This document shows positions 1 through 9,506 of a stretch of 64,000 nt of DNA, piece after piece. The translations under genes were made by a program, and so were the position numbers. The notes beneath the pieces were generated by a model. It made no database searches, had not been told where the DNA came from, and saw only the letters and a list, made by a program, of their open reading frames with translations. Where the stretch lies: contig JAJFIX010000027.1 of NCBI GenBank assembly GCA_021774575.1, positions 1 to 64,000 on the forward strand, in the 5' to 3' direction. Source of the DNA: Alphaproteobacteria bacterium. GTDB taxonomy: Bacteria; Pseudomonadota; Alphaproteobacteria; UBA6615. The stretch's first letter is position 1; each line of letters starts with the position of its first letter.

Positions 1-95
1 TCCTTGATTGCCTTGGCTCCACCCGTCTGTCGGGTCTCCGATTTCTGCCTCATCTGCGTTCCCTTCGGTCACTACGATGAGCCAGAAATCCTCTC

Positions 96-3000
96 TTATG
101 CAATACCGCTAATCTGTTCCATAGGCGCTGATGGCAAACAGGTAAGAGAAATCCGCATTAGGTCCACTAACATGAGCATGATGGCAGGATCGTGCTCCGC
201 ACAAGCTTTGATCGCCTGAGCATGAAAGGTCGTGAGCGGTGTGTCCTGACTTAATGCATCTAACACTTTCTGAATCGCTGCGTCCCTGCGGGTTTCATCC
301 AACAGGTCTTGCCATAGCTCTGTGATCGCGAGATGGTAGGCAGCAAGCACGGATACTGTCGTAACGGTGTGATTGTGACCGTTTGTCATTATGGATGAAT
401 AAACGCGCATCCAAGGGGCCTCAATCTCTGGTGCACGCGGACTATCGCCAGCCAAACCTCGACGGGCTTGATCGGCAGGCACAACTGGCAAAGCATAGAA
501 GGACCTATAGATGGAAGTGCCAGGGTATGGGAAATGCATGTGTCGCCGCTGGTATAACGCGCCAAACTGTTGTTGAGGCACGCTGACCGTCGCTGTTGCC
601 GCAACTACTTTAGGAAGACGAACACTCTTCGTGCCTATTGGATTGCGCGCCACACGGCTGCCAAGAAGGTCGGCCGTGCGAACAAATAGTTGCTCAAGCA
701 TCGTTTCAAACAAGCCAGCGAAGGTGCCCAGACTCTCTTCAAGCAGATGGGCTTCGTCCTGGATAACCAGCGAAGGGAAAGGATCACAGAACACTTCGCG
801 CCCGTTCTGATAACTAGGGGCGACTGGCTCACAGTTGTTTGCCGCCGGGCCTTCTCGAAGCATTTTACGCGTCGGCATAACAAAATGGCCCGTGTCACGC
901 TCCTGCCAACGCGCCAATCCAAACATACCCATTACTCTGTTTATTGTAGCGGGATGCTGAGCGATCAGAGCTAGCTTGTCTATTACACCCAACAGGACTG
1001 CTGGTGCGTGCCTGTATATATCACGGTCCACAATCAGGAACGGCAATGGACTACGCTCAGTCTCCAAATTCCATGTGCACTGCGCGTTGAAGCAGACGAT
1101 ACCGATCTCATCGGCAGTACCAGTAGATATCCGGCGTATGCCTGTGTTCTGATTGCAAAGCGGACAAGTTGGGATTTTGTTGAAGCTTTCGTTGACCTCC
1201 AGGTAGTCCGCTGTCGGGTTGTCATCGTTTTCTTGTTTGGGGTCTTCAAAGCCGGGCACGGGATCAAGCCGAAGGTCGTCGGGTTTGTTCGGCGTGTTGC
1301 CACTGCCAACCCAAAAGCCGATCTCAAAGGGCTGTCCATCGATGGAGGCACGACAACGCAACAATTCTGCTTCCATCAAAATAGCTAGCAAACGTTGTGC
1401 CTGCTGCAGAGTCAACAATCTAAGAGGATAACGAATTAGAGCTGTCACGCCCGTGCTCTTACCACGCAAGCGGTCAAAGAAAAGATTGAAAACTAGCAGA
1501 CCAAAGAATGCCTCCGACTTGCCTCCACCTGTTGGAAAATAGAGAAGTGTCGCCGTTTCCTCGTCAAATTCAAGGTCAAACCAAGGTGCCTTAGCATATT
1601 CATCCATGCGGGATACGATGGTCGGAATGTGGGCAAGAACGAATGCAACCTGAAACAGACGCCAACTCTCGATGCCACGTTTCGCACCAGCTTTCATAAA
1701 AGTCTTGTTCAGGAGAAGCCAAGCACGATAGGGCAACGCCTCCCTGCATATTGGGTCTTTCAAAAAGTGTTTATGTGCAAATTCCAGTAGATCGATGCCG
1801 AGCGCAATCCTTTTTGCTTCGCGCCTGTAATTTTCGATGTCCTCTTCGAATTTTCTCCGTTCTTTGTCAGCTTCGTCTGTGTCCTTAGCGCCTTGTGTCG
1901 GGTCTAGGCTCTTCTCTTCCGCAGTAATCCACGCCAGATAGGCGTCGATAAGAGGCCGTAGACTCGCAGGATCAAATTCACCCGCACCTAGAACAACGAA
2001 TTGGATAGGAACGCCGCTAATCTCATTCGAAACAATCCTCGGCTGTTGATAACGAGGCATCCAGGTGGTGGTAAGACGCAACCTATCGCCCTTGACAACT
2101 TCGGCGACGCCACAATTAATACCGATGGCCGGATAGGAGAGAAAATCACGAAATCGGTATGACGCCTCCACGCGGTCGAGTTTCAAAGGCCTGTGAACAT
2201 CGGTGGGGATTTCGATAGAGAGTTGCACCTGGTGGATCGCATGATCGTAGTGGTGCCGCCGCCTTTTGGTTACTTCATTGCTGTTGTTTTCCAGCATGAC
2301 CCTCAGATTGCGGCGACCGGAATCACGCAAATCGTTATCAGTCTGGATTGTCAAAGATAGACCATCAAGATTGGGGGCCATGTCTTTGACAGAAGGTGCA
2401 ACCTTCCGCAATTCCTCGAGAAAATCATTCCAAGATTCTTTAGACCGAAAATGACTGGGCCTAATAGTGGCGGCTCTGTACGCCCAATTCCGCCCATCGT
2501 TGCTTGCAATCCAGTTGGCAACTGTACCGGTCACTGCCATCCGCATATTTTGGGACCACGACGCAGTAGCGGCGTAGTGGCTCTTTTCATCAGAAAGCGC
2601 AACAGACAACAGTTCAAGATTTACTGGGAGCCGACGCCACTTTTGTGGAATATCAATCTCCTGTGCCGCCAGGTCATCATCAAAAATATATTGTCCTCGT
2701 TGTGCAGCTAGGCGCGGAGTTCCATCCTCCACCTCGTCGTCTGGACTGTCCGTTTCCTCATCTTCATTCAATGAGTCGTCGGCATAATCAATGGCCTCCT
2801 CTGCGCCTGCCACCCATCCATCATCGGACAGTCTTACACCGTGCTCAGCAAGCAGGGTTCGGTAGATCTCTTGCTGAATTTCGCGGCGGTGCCGTCTTTG
2901 GTCTTCAGGCCTGCTTTCTTCTTCGGCCAGTGCCACATCCAGGCGTTCCTTCATCTCTTCAAGGACCGCGCTTTCAAGTTCCTTCCGCAATGGTGGATTT

Positions 3001-3368
3001 GGGTAGAGATCAAGCTCCTGCTTGACGAGTTCATCCCAACTTGGAAGGGCACGCACGTAAATTGAAAAGGAGGCGCTTACAGTCAGATCACCAGCCATGT
3101 CGGCTGCAATTTGGCAATCGATGCCATGAGTGCTGAGATGAATGTCAGAAGTCTCATCCTCCTGGCCGGTTTCCTTATAGCGAGGCAATAGGAATCCGGA
3201 AGCAAATCGCAAAGACGGCTTGGTCCCGTAGACTATCTCCCCGTCAGGACCAGCACCGCTGGATCGTTGCCAAGTTAAGTTCAGGAGTGCGTCAACCAGT
3301 CCTTCTTTGGCGTCGTTAACGCGGGAAGCCAATGCCGGAGGCAGCTCTTTCAAATCGACAGTTTTCAT
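96..3368 (-). CDS. DrmA-like DISARM helicase, apparently C-terminally truncated
   Basis: Resembles DrmA, the SF2 helicase core component of DISARM anti-phage systems. From the chosen ATG the protein is 1090 residues. Visible are an acidic linker (about 198-216), Walker A FPTGGGKS (about 611-618), the motif IRYPLRLLTLQQ that I associate with DrmA proteins, a four-Cys zinc-binding insert starting CPLC (about 735), a DEAH box in IQDEAHLLEE (about 870) and a motif III AATAT (about 923). The ATG at 3368 overlaps the upstream stop as ATGA and follows a strong GGAAGGGAG ribosome site, so a longer reading frame starting at 3437 is rejected. The frame ends shortly after motif III: no second RecA lobe with an arginine-finger QASSRVGR-type motif is present. 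That suggests a frameshift, a split gene or truncation. Helicase identity is firm; DISARM membership is inferred. Confidence 0.72.
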   Translation of the reverse strand: MKTVDLKELPPALASRVNDAKEGLVDALLNLTWQRSSGAGPDGEIVYGTKPSLRFASGFLLPRYKETGQEDETSDIHLSTHGIDCQIAADMAGDLTVSASFSIYVRALPSWDELVKQELDLYPNPPLRKELESAVLEEMKERLDVALAEEESRPEDQRRHRREIQQEIYRTLLAEHGVRLSDDGWVAGAEEAIDYADDSLNEDEETDSPDDEVEDGTPRLAAQRGQYIFDDDLAAQEIDIPQKWRRLPVNLELLSVALSDEKSHYAATASWSQNMRMAVTGTVANWIASNDGRNWAYRAATIRPSHFRSKESWNDFLEELRKVAPSVKDMAPNLDGLSLTIQTDNDLRDSGRRNLRVMLENNSNEVTKRRRHHYDHAIHQVQLSIEIPTDVHRPLKLDRVEASYRFRDFLSYPAIGINCGVAEVVKGDRLRLTTTWMPRYQQPRIVSNEISGVPIQFVVLGAGEFDPASLRPLIDAYLAWITAEEKSLDPTQGAKDTDEADKERRKFEEDIENYRREAKRIALGIDLLEFAHKHFLKDPICREALPYRAWLLLNKTFMKAGAKRGIESWRLFQVAFVLAHIPTIVSRMDEYAKAPWFDLEFDEETATLLYFPTGGGKSEAFFGLLVFNLFFDRLRGKSTGVTALIRYPLRLLTLQQAQRLLAILMEAELLRCRASIDGQPFEIGFWVGSGNTPNKPDDLRLDPVPGFEDPKQENDDNPTADYLEVNESFNKIPTCPLCNQNTGIRRISTGTADEIGIVCFNAQCTWNLETERSPLPFLIVDRDIYRHAPAVLLGVIDKLALIAQHPATINRVMGMFGLARWQERDTGHFVMPTRKMLREGPAANNCEPVAPSYQNGREVFCDPFPSLVIQDEAHLLEESLGTFAGLFETMLEQLFVRTADLLGSRVARNPIGTKSVRLPKVVAATATVSVPQQQFGALYQRRHMHFPYPGTSIYRSFYALPVVPADQARRGLAGDSPRAPEIEAPWMRVYSSIMTNGHNHTVTTVSVLAAYHLAITELWQDLLDETRRDAAIQKVLDALSQDTPLTTFHAQAIKACAEHDPAIMLMLVDLMRISLTCLPSAPMEQISGIA

Positions 3369-6028
3369 CTGCTCCCTTCCGGCTCGTTCGAAACAACAGT
3401 CACGACATGGTGCTCGGCAGTCTCGTAGATCCGCCATACTTCATGCCGACGCTTTTCAGGAAGCTGGGAGATAGTGCCATACGGATCGATGAGAATGCGC
3501 ATGAATACCTGATGGAAAGCTGAACCAGTGCGAATTCGCATGGAACGTGTCCAAAAAATTCCCCAGTCCCAATAGTGACGCGCCACGTCCTCACTAATCC
3601 CAAGTGCATTCATGAAACTCAGGTAATGGTGTCGGTTGCGTGGTGCCTGGGGTCTGACTTCGTTCCGTGGAGCATCGATAAGGTCGGCGACATCTATCCA
3701 GTGTCGCATAGCCAAAAGCCCCGGCAAGGCCAATGTAGGGTCAATATTGAGCATGCTCTCGCGGAGAGCATTGACCTTAGCCGTAATGTCAGCACCAGGT
3801 AAATTTTCAACCGCACCGACAACCGCCTCGTGATAGAGGGACAAGACATTTGAGGCATCGGCAGTGAGGCTCAACTTTTCGCGCGCCATGTCTACGAAGT
3901 CATGGCTAAATACACAAATTTGTTCACCTGGCTGTAAGTCCTTTGCCAGCTTCCGAGTAAAGACCTGCAGCGCCTCAGGATCGTAGAGCGCAACCTCTGA
4001 ACCGTCGAACGCCCTAATCTGAAGATTGCCGGAGGTAGTAATAATCCGAGGATGTCCGGAACCTGGCGCGGCGACAGTTGTCAGGTCGAGAGTTCCGAGG
4101 CGCGGTAATTGCGGCTCGGCATCTAGATCGGGAATATCCATGGATCGACCGTCCATGGCGCGTTCAAATTCCGTTTGAACAGCGAGAAGCATATCCCCGA
4201 TGGGCTCGATACCGTCAATCTCAAGCAAAATACGAATGCGTCGCAAGGTTTGTTCTACGCGCGCCAAATTTGAGAGAACGTAGACGCTCTCAGGAAGCCA
4301 CGGTCGAGTCAGAACATGTAGCAGGTCATCTGCGTACGGCTCGATAAAAATGATGCGCTGAAATAGCTTCTGCTCTTGCTGACTGAGGTCAAGCTCTTCA
4401 ATGGCTTCGCGGCGATCCACTAAAAGAAGTTTCCGTCCTAGACTCGGACGCACGTCAGATAGCGCCGCATCGCCTTCGATACGCCACTCAGCGAAACCAC
4501 GAAGTAACTCACTCGAAAATACGATGATCGAACGCGTAGCTTTGCGCGTAAGGCCGCGAACACACTCATCAAAAAGCTTGTGTCCTGGGTTGTTAGTATC
4601 CGCTAGCTCACATAACTTGTCGTACGAGATGAGAAACTGCGAGAGACGCTTGTGATTTGCGCCGGCAAGCCCCAATTTCAGGGCTGGTTTGATCTTACTA
4701 CGTGGTGCTATGTGGTCGAATTTCGCGCCCATGCTCTGAAGTTCGAAGCCCTCGTAATTCTCTGTGAGGAATTTGTTAAGTTCGCGTGGTGATCCCGGCA
4801 ATCCGATTATATTTTGAAGTACGCTCACCGCAGTGGTAACTGCATCGGCGATCTCTTCTTCCCCGGCGTCCAGCAGGGCTCGCCTTAGCTTGAGGCCAGA
4901 ATCAACAACCTCCAGAACGTCCGCGCCATAGACCTCTGCGGTAATTTGGGAGAGGCCGGTGCCAGAGGCAGATTCCTGACCCAGCAGATCTGGCTTGGAG
5001 TTGAGAACAACATGAGATTTAGCGGGCCTCTTGTGATGCGTGATGGTACTGCGCCGAATGTCGAACTCCTTGATGATTTCCCACCGAAGTGCTTGCAGAA
5101 CAAAAACATCATCGGTTACAGCCAGTACGGGCGGACATTCGGTGCCATAAAGGTCGCGTACTATACTGAGAAAGCGTGCCAGCGGCTGACGCCAGTTTTT
5201 TCCGAGCCTGTTTCGAGCGCGCCGCGTGAGATCGATTAGAATGATATCTGGTCGGCGACCGCCATGGCGGGGATCAAGACTAGCTGCGCGTAACAATTTG
5301 ATGCGTGCAGCATTGGCATGAACACCGAATAAAAAGAATGGAGTGCGCAATGGATCAGCCGCCGCATCAGTATGTTCTCGACGTTCTGATATCCAGGTAT
5401 GACGTTGGAGGCGCCGTAGAAACTGATCCTCATATGTGCGCACGCCTGCATTCTCGATACCGTTCTGGGGAGTGATCTCAAAGAGCGTAGGATGAACAAG
5501 ACCAGGATCGTTCTCTATGGCTTTTCTGAACCTCATGTCCTTCTTGCCACTTGTGAGAAGATGCTTAAGGCTATGCAACGCCATGAGATAGCCAGTGACG
5601 GAACTGCCGGAAGACTCGAGCAAAACCCGGTTAAGAGTGGGTAATGTGGCTTCGTCGATATAGCTGCGGTCAATCAAGAGCGTTCTCTGGGTTCCACCTG
5701 TACTCCGACTCCAGGGAAAAAAGAGAGTGGCGAACCCTGTGCTATCGCAGCTACCGAGGCGCTGAAGCGCCGACAGGGCATGTATTATGGCGACACCGTC
5801 AAGCTGTTGGGGCCAAATCAACGCGGCTTCGCTCGTGCCGCTGGTCAGCACGCGGTCGAATAACCGGAGTAACTCGGTTGCCGACGGTCCAATGCCACAA
5901 AGGTTTTCAGGTTCACTGCGGCGGCGAAGACGCAACCTCTCGCTTGTGGAAAGTGTTTCAGCGCCGCCACGGGACGAATCATACAGGCGGGTCGCGCTGG
6001 TACATGAACTTTGGCTATCTCCCATCAT
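3365..6028 (-). CDS. Large protein of unknown function, possible DrmE-like DISARM component
   Basis: About 887 residues, lying between an adenine methyltransferase and a DrmA-like helicase with coupled starts at both ends. I see no intact Walker A motif. A stretch IILIDLTRRARNR near the middle looks like a degenerate strand-plus-acidic site, and another, IIVFSSELLRGF, resembles a Rossmann-type strand; neither is diagnostic. In class 2 DISARM an uncharacterised protein, DrmE, is found with drmA, and the position here fits that role, but this is inference from context and size. The frame extends to 6133; I prefer the tandem ATGATG at 6025-6028 because it overlaps the methyltransferase stop by only 11-14 bases and lies close to the usual coupling distance. 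The residues before it are rich in Ser/Thr and look untranslated. Confidence 0.5.
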   Translation of the reverse strand: MMGDSQSSCTSATRLYDSSRGGAETLSTSERLRLRRRSEPENLCGIGPSATELLRLFDRVLTSGTSEAALIWPQQLDGVAIIHALSALQRLGSCDSTGFATLFFPWSRSTGGTQRTLLIDRSYIDEATLPTLNRVLLESSGSSVTGYLMALHSLKHLLTSGKKDMRFRKAIENDPGLVHPTLFEITPQNGIENAGVRTYEDQFLRRLQRHTWISERREHTDAAADPLRTPFFLFGVHANAARIKLLRAASLDPRHGGRRPDIILIDLTRRARNRLGKNWRQPLARFLSIVRDLYGTECPPVLAVTDDVFVLQALRWEIIKEFDIRRSTITHHKRPAKSHVVLNSKPDLLGQESASGTGLSQITAEVYGADVLEVVDSGLKLRRALLDAGEEEIADAVTTAVSVLQNIIGLPGSPRELNKFLTENYEGFELQSMGAKFDHIAPRSKIKPALKLGLAGANHKRLSQFLISYDKLCELADTNNPGHKLFDECVRGLTRKATRSIIVFSSELLRGFAEWRIEGDAALSDVRPSLGRKLLLVDRREAIEELDLSQQEQKLFQRIIFIEPYADDLLHVLTRPWLPESVYVLSNLARVEQTLRRIRILLEIDGIEPIGDMLLAVQTEFERAMDGRSMDIPDLDAEPQLPRLGTLDLTTVAAPGSGHPRIITTSGNLQIRAFDGSEVALYDPEALQVFTRKLAKDLQPGEQICVFSHDFVDMAREKLSLTADASNVLSLYHEAVVGAVENLPGADITAKVNALRESMLNIDPTLALPGLLAMRHWIDVADLIDAPRNEVRPQAPRNRHHYLSFMNALGISEDVARHYWDWGIFWTRSMRIRTGSAFHQVFMRILIDPYGTISQLPEKRRHEVWRIYETAEHHVVTVVSNEPEGSR

Positions 6029-7754
6029 GGCCGCCACGTGTACAGTTTCTATCGGAAAGACATTTGGTATTCCCACGGATTGAAAGCTCGTATGCGACTT
6101 CGGCAGCCTCGTCATCCTTGACGCCCCGGCCAAAGGCAGCGTGAATCTCGCGCGCGGCAGGAAGCGGAAGCTTGCGCAAGGCCTTCGTCGATACGCTGAC
6201 GGAACCTGAGATTCGTCGGAACCGAGAATCTACAGCTGATGTATTCAGAAGGCGGCAAAGTAACTTTAGTGAAATCGTCTGAGATTTGGCAGGATCTGGG
6301 AATATTACAATAGTGTGATTTTCGCTAACAAATCCCTGCTGACCGGGGACCCTATCCTTCCGAACAACGGCCGCGATCAATCGACGTTTCTGCCGACGAT
6401 TGCTCGTACGCTGAAGGATTATTGCATCGCTACGAACAATTGCAGTGCTATCTCTTGCGATCTTCACGAGGCCAATGCGATTGGAATCAAGCTCCCCATC
6501 GTGAGGTTCGCAAATCGTGTTGGGCTTTATGTTGTGCGCCCAGAATAGAGGAACCTCGTTCGCGCGCGGCTTAAAGCCCCTTCTGTACCGGTGCTGCTCT
6601 CGGTTCCACACGAAGTATCCTGCCTTTGCTGCATAACCATAGTCGTGGAGCGTCTCCAGCCCGTCCTGAAAAAGTCGGTCATGCAGCGTGCCATCTGGCA
6701 AGGCCCAGAGACGCTCGCTTGGCTGCACGGGAAGGTCGAGACAACCAAGGCTGCGCGGAGGCTTGTCGATCAAGAGAAGCGCACTCGTGGCGGGAGCGGC
6801 ATGCGCCTTTTGGCCCTTCTTCCTCAGTACTAGAACACATACGTCGTACATCACATCCAAAAATAAATCACGGCGCTTATCAATCGGATCAAGGCGCAGA
6901 ACATGCGATGTTTCGAGGATGCGCTTTCTTAAAGCGGCGAAGTATGCGCCACCCACAAAGGATGTGGGAACGATAAGACAGATCACGCCGTCGGGCCTCA
7001 CCCACCGCAATGCCTGCTCAATAAACAGAGCATAAAGGTTGACATACCCATCTGTAATGATTGGTTGAAAACGCGTTAGAAGGTCCTTGGAAGGACGAAA
7101 AACCCGACCGTATGGGGGATTCCCAATGACGGCATCGAAGAGAGTATCCGGTGCGGGCGATTTCAGTGTGTTAACCCTCTGGATCGGAACGCGGAGCTTC
7201 CTCCCTGCTTCCTTAATCTCAGCGCGCAATAAACTAGAAAGGAGGGTGCGTGACAGACATGCAAGATGAGGTTCTATTTCCATACCAGCCAAGGTTGCTT
7301 CGATCTTTTGAAGAATGATCTCCGGCTTTATCCCACGCTGTCGGCCATTGCAGGCAATCCGAGAAGCAAGGGGGACCAGAAACGCAGCGCCACCAGAAGC
7401 AGGGTCAAGAATTCTGTGTTTGCCTGGCTCAATACCAGCCTCGACCAAGACATTGATTGCATGGTCAACCAGGTGAGGCGGTGTGAAATAGGCTGCAAGA
7501 CGCCTCCGGCGACCCTTCGGCATCAGGAGCGCATAAAGGCTTGATATCCAGTAATGCTTCTCATCATCAGCCAAGTCTTGAAAAAAAATTCGCGCCGGCG
7601 GACAAATTAACCGGTTCTGGACGATAGCCTCGCACACTTGCAAAGGCGTCATTTCGAAATATTCTAGCTCAGACACAATCCGCCGAAGGTCACGCAACCG
7701 CCGAATACGTGTCTGCTCAATTTCCTGTATGTCGGTGGTGTCCTGTAAGTGCAT
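6015..7754 (-). CDS. N6-adenine DNA methyltransferase (Eco57I/HsdM-like fold)
   Basis: About 579 residues. The N-terminal half carries a YFTPP motif (about 90-94), the AdoMet-binding motif I as DPASGG (about 118-123, in place of the common DPACGSG) and the catalytic motif NPPY (about 213-216), so it should transfer a methyl group from S-adenosylmethionine to adenine N6. The C-terminal ~250 residues probably recognise the DNA target; a stretch YFVWNREQHRY resembles those seen in Eco57I-type enzymes. It is the first gene of a three-gene operon with a DrmE-like gene and a DrmA-like helicase, so its likely job is to mark self DNA for a defence system. It starts at tandem GTG-ATG (7757/7754) after a weak AAGAAG site. 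No separate nuclease or specificity gene is adjacent in the visible DNA. Confidence 0.83.
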   Translation of the reverse strand: MHLQDTTDIQEIEQTRIRRLRDLRRIVSELEYFEMTPLQVCEAIVQNRLICPPARIFFQDLADDEKHYWISSLYALLMPKGRRRRLAAYFTPPHLVDHAINVLVEAGIEPGKHRILDPASGGAAFLVPLASRIACNGRQRGIKPEIILQKIEATLAGMEIEPHLACLSRTLLSSLLRAEIKEAGRKLRVPIQRVNTLKSPAPDTLFDAVIGNPPYGRVFRPSKDLLTRFQPIITDGYVNLYALFIEQALRWVRPDGVICLIVPTSFVGGAYFAALRKRILETSHVLRLDPIDKRRDLFLDVMYDVCVLVLRKKGQKAHAAPATSALLLIDKPPRSLGCLDLPVQPSERLWALPDGTLHDRLFQDGLETLHDYGYAAKAGYFVWNREQHRYRRGFKPRANEVPLFWAHNIKPNTICEPHDGELDSNRIGLVKIARDSTAIVRSDAIILQRTSNRRQKRRLIAAVVRKDRVPGQQGFVSENHTIVIFPDPAKSQTISLKLLCRLLNTSAVDSRFRRISGSVSVSTKALRKLPLPAAREIHAAFGRGVKDDEAAEVAYELSIRGNTKCLSDRNCTRGGHDGR

Positions 7755-7865
7755 CACTTCTTTTTTTCTAATTTCTCAAACGAGAGTGTAACCATCGAGC
7801 ACCCACTTGAATAGAGAAACATGGGCACCATATCAGGCCACCCAATTGGAATGAATGGCCTGTCA

Positions 7866-9506
7866 TCACCCCATCGACCTCCCACCACCGCCGGGACCAT
7901 CACCCCTACCACCGCGTTCCTGCCCTCTAGCCGCTCGACTATGCGCGGACTTCACGGACCGAGGCTCCTTGCTGCGCTGATTAAAGGCGTCGTAGGCGCG
8001 TTTCAGGTCCGACTTGCTCATGCCGCTGGTTTTCTCGCGGCCCGATTTCGAGACGCCATGCGCCTTGAGTTGGGCCTGTTCCTGCGACTTCTCGTTGGCT
8101 TTCGCAATCGCCATGTCGATTTTGCCGACCGCCAGCGCGTGGGTGCCGCGTATTTGGCTGCGGCGGGTGCTCTCGTTGTGGCGCATGCCGTTGCGTTCCT
8201 TGGTGAACCCCTGCCTGACCTGCCCTTGCTCGCGCTTGACGGCCTTGCTCTGCTGCGTGCCTAGGGCCTTGCGCTCCTTGTCCTGCTGCTTGGCAAGTCC
8301 GGGGGCTTCGCCCTTGATGACCCAGCGGAAGGCCGGGGCCAAGCTGCCCTTGGTCTGGTCATTGAACAGGTTTTCGCCGCGTAGGTTCTTGAGCAGGTGC
8401 TTGACCCGTCCATAGGCAGTGCGCCGCGCGTAATCCATGCCCTTGCGCTGCTGTTCCTGACGTTGCAACAAGTCGCGCCATTCGGGCTTGTGACCCTCCT
8501 TGACCCGCTTGCTGACCTCGGCAAGCGCTTTGGCCTCGCGAGCGTGTAGACCCTCCCGAAGCGCCTTGAACTCGGTATTCGCCGCTTTGTTCTCGGCCCA
8601 CATGGCGGCGGTCGCATGGGCCTTGGCGGTTTTCATCTCGTCGATGGTGTTGGCGGTCTCGCGGGAGCGTTCGGCTTGGGCCATGGCGCGACCGGCGATG
8701 AACACCCGTGCCCGTTCGACGGAGGGCAATTTTTCCGACGGACGGTCGGCGAGTTTGATCTTGATCTCGCGGGCCTTGGCGTCCTCGACGTGGCGGCTCA
8801 CGGAAAAGACCTCGCCCGCCATATCGACGACGACATAGGCACGTCTCTGACCCTGCGCCAGATGATAGCCGCGTTCTTCGAGGGCATGGACGAAGCTCGC
8901 CCCGTTATCGGCCTCGCGATAGGCGGCGGTGATTTCGGTGATGCGCTGATCCTTGGTGATGCCGGTGCGCTTTTCCTGATTATATTCAGCCCAGTTTTTC
9001 CGGGACCGCTCGTTGAACCTGTCGGTGCCCCGGTCCTTCTCTAGACCCTCGGGCAGTTTGTGACCGAACTGGTGGGCCAGTTTTCTCGCCATGTCGCGGT
9101 TACGCTGCCGGTCGAACGAATTGTGAATGATCTTCATATTTTCGGCATCGACCCGCGACCAGACGACATGGGCATGCTCGCGGCCCTTCTTGTTGTGAAA
9201 CACGACGACACGCGGCTGGCCAACGAGATTATGCGCTTCTTCGAGCTGGTCGATGGCCGTGGCGTATTGTTCGCGGGTCATCGGCTCGCTCGGATTGATC
9301 GACAGCGAAAACAATGGCTTGGTGCCTTTTGTTCCAGCGGCGACCGCTTCCATCTCCTTGAACGCACCCATGACATCGTCGGCGACCGTGCCGCGCACTT
9401 CGGCAATCTCGAAGGTCTGGTCGAAGCCATCCTTATCGACGGTGCGCTGAAGGTGATACGCCAGATCGACACCGTTGGCGCGGATATTAGATTTAATGAT
9501 TGTCAT
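7866..9506 (-). CDS. MobA/VirD2-like relaxase (MOBP type)
   Basis: 546 residues. Relaxases nick oriT and stay attached to the 5' end of the transferred strand. The N-terminal domain has the expected metal-binding histidines: His104 in VVFHNKKGR, then HAH at 111-113 followed by VVWSRVD. Tyr17 is a candidate nucleophile. The C-terminal half is charged and alpha-helical, and ends in a glycine-rich tail (GRGDGPGGGGRSMG). The start ATG overlaps the mobC stop (ATGA), so the two are translated together. An inverted repeat CAGGCCA/TGGCCTG at 7834-7862 lies just after its stop in the otherwise empty spacer to the methyltransferase gene, without a T-tract. GC is visibly higher than in the methyltransferase operon, which suggests a separate origin. 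Confidence 0.87.
   Translation of the reverse strand: MTIIKSNIRANGVDLAYHLQRTVDKDGFDQTFEIAEVRGTVADDVMGAFKEMEAVAAGTKGTKPLFSLSINPSEPMTREQYATAIDQLEEAHNLVGQPRVVVFHNKKGREHAHVVWSRVDAENMKIIHNSFDRQRNRDMARKLAHQFGHKLPEGLEKDRGTDRFNERSRKNWAEYNQEKRTGITKDQRITEITAAYREADNGASFVHALEERGYHLAQGQRRAYVVVDMAGEVFSVSRHVEDAKAREIKIKLADRPSEKLPSVERARVFIAGRAMAQAERSRETANTIDEMKTAKAHATAAMWAENKAANTEFKALREGLHAREAKALAEVSKRVKEGHKPEWRDLLQRQEQQRKGMDYARRTAYGRVKHLLKNLRGENLFNDQTKGSLAPAFRWVIKGEAPGLAKQQDKERKALGTQQSKAVKREQGQVRQGFTKERNGMRHNESTRRSQIRGTHALAVGKIDMAIAKANEKSQEQAQLKAHGVSKSGREKTSGMSKSDLKRAYDAFNQRSKEPRSVKSAHSRAARGQERGGRGDGPGGGGRSMG

Noticed and set aside
3369-3437. Upstream 23-codon extension of the DrmA-like protein
   Set aside because: It lies entirely within the preceding gene and lacks a ribosome site, whereas ATG 3368 has a strong one and a 4-base overlap.
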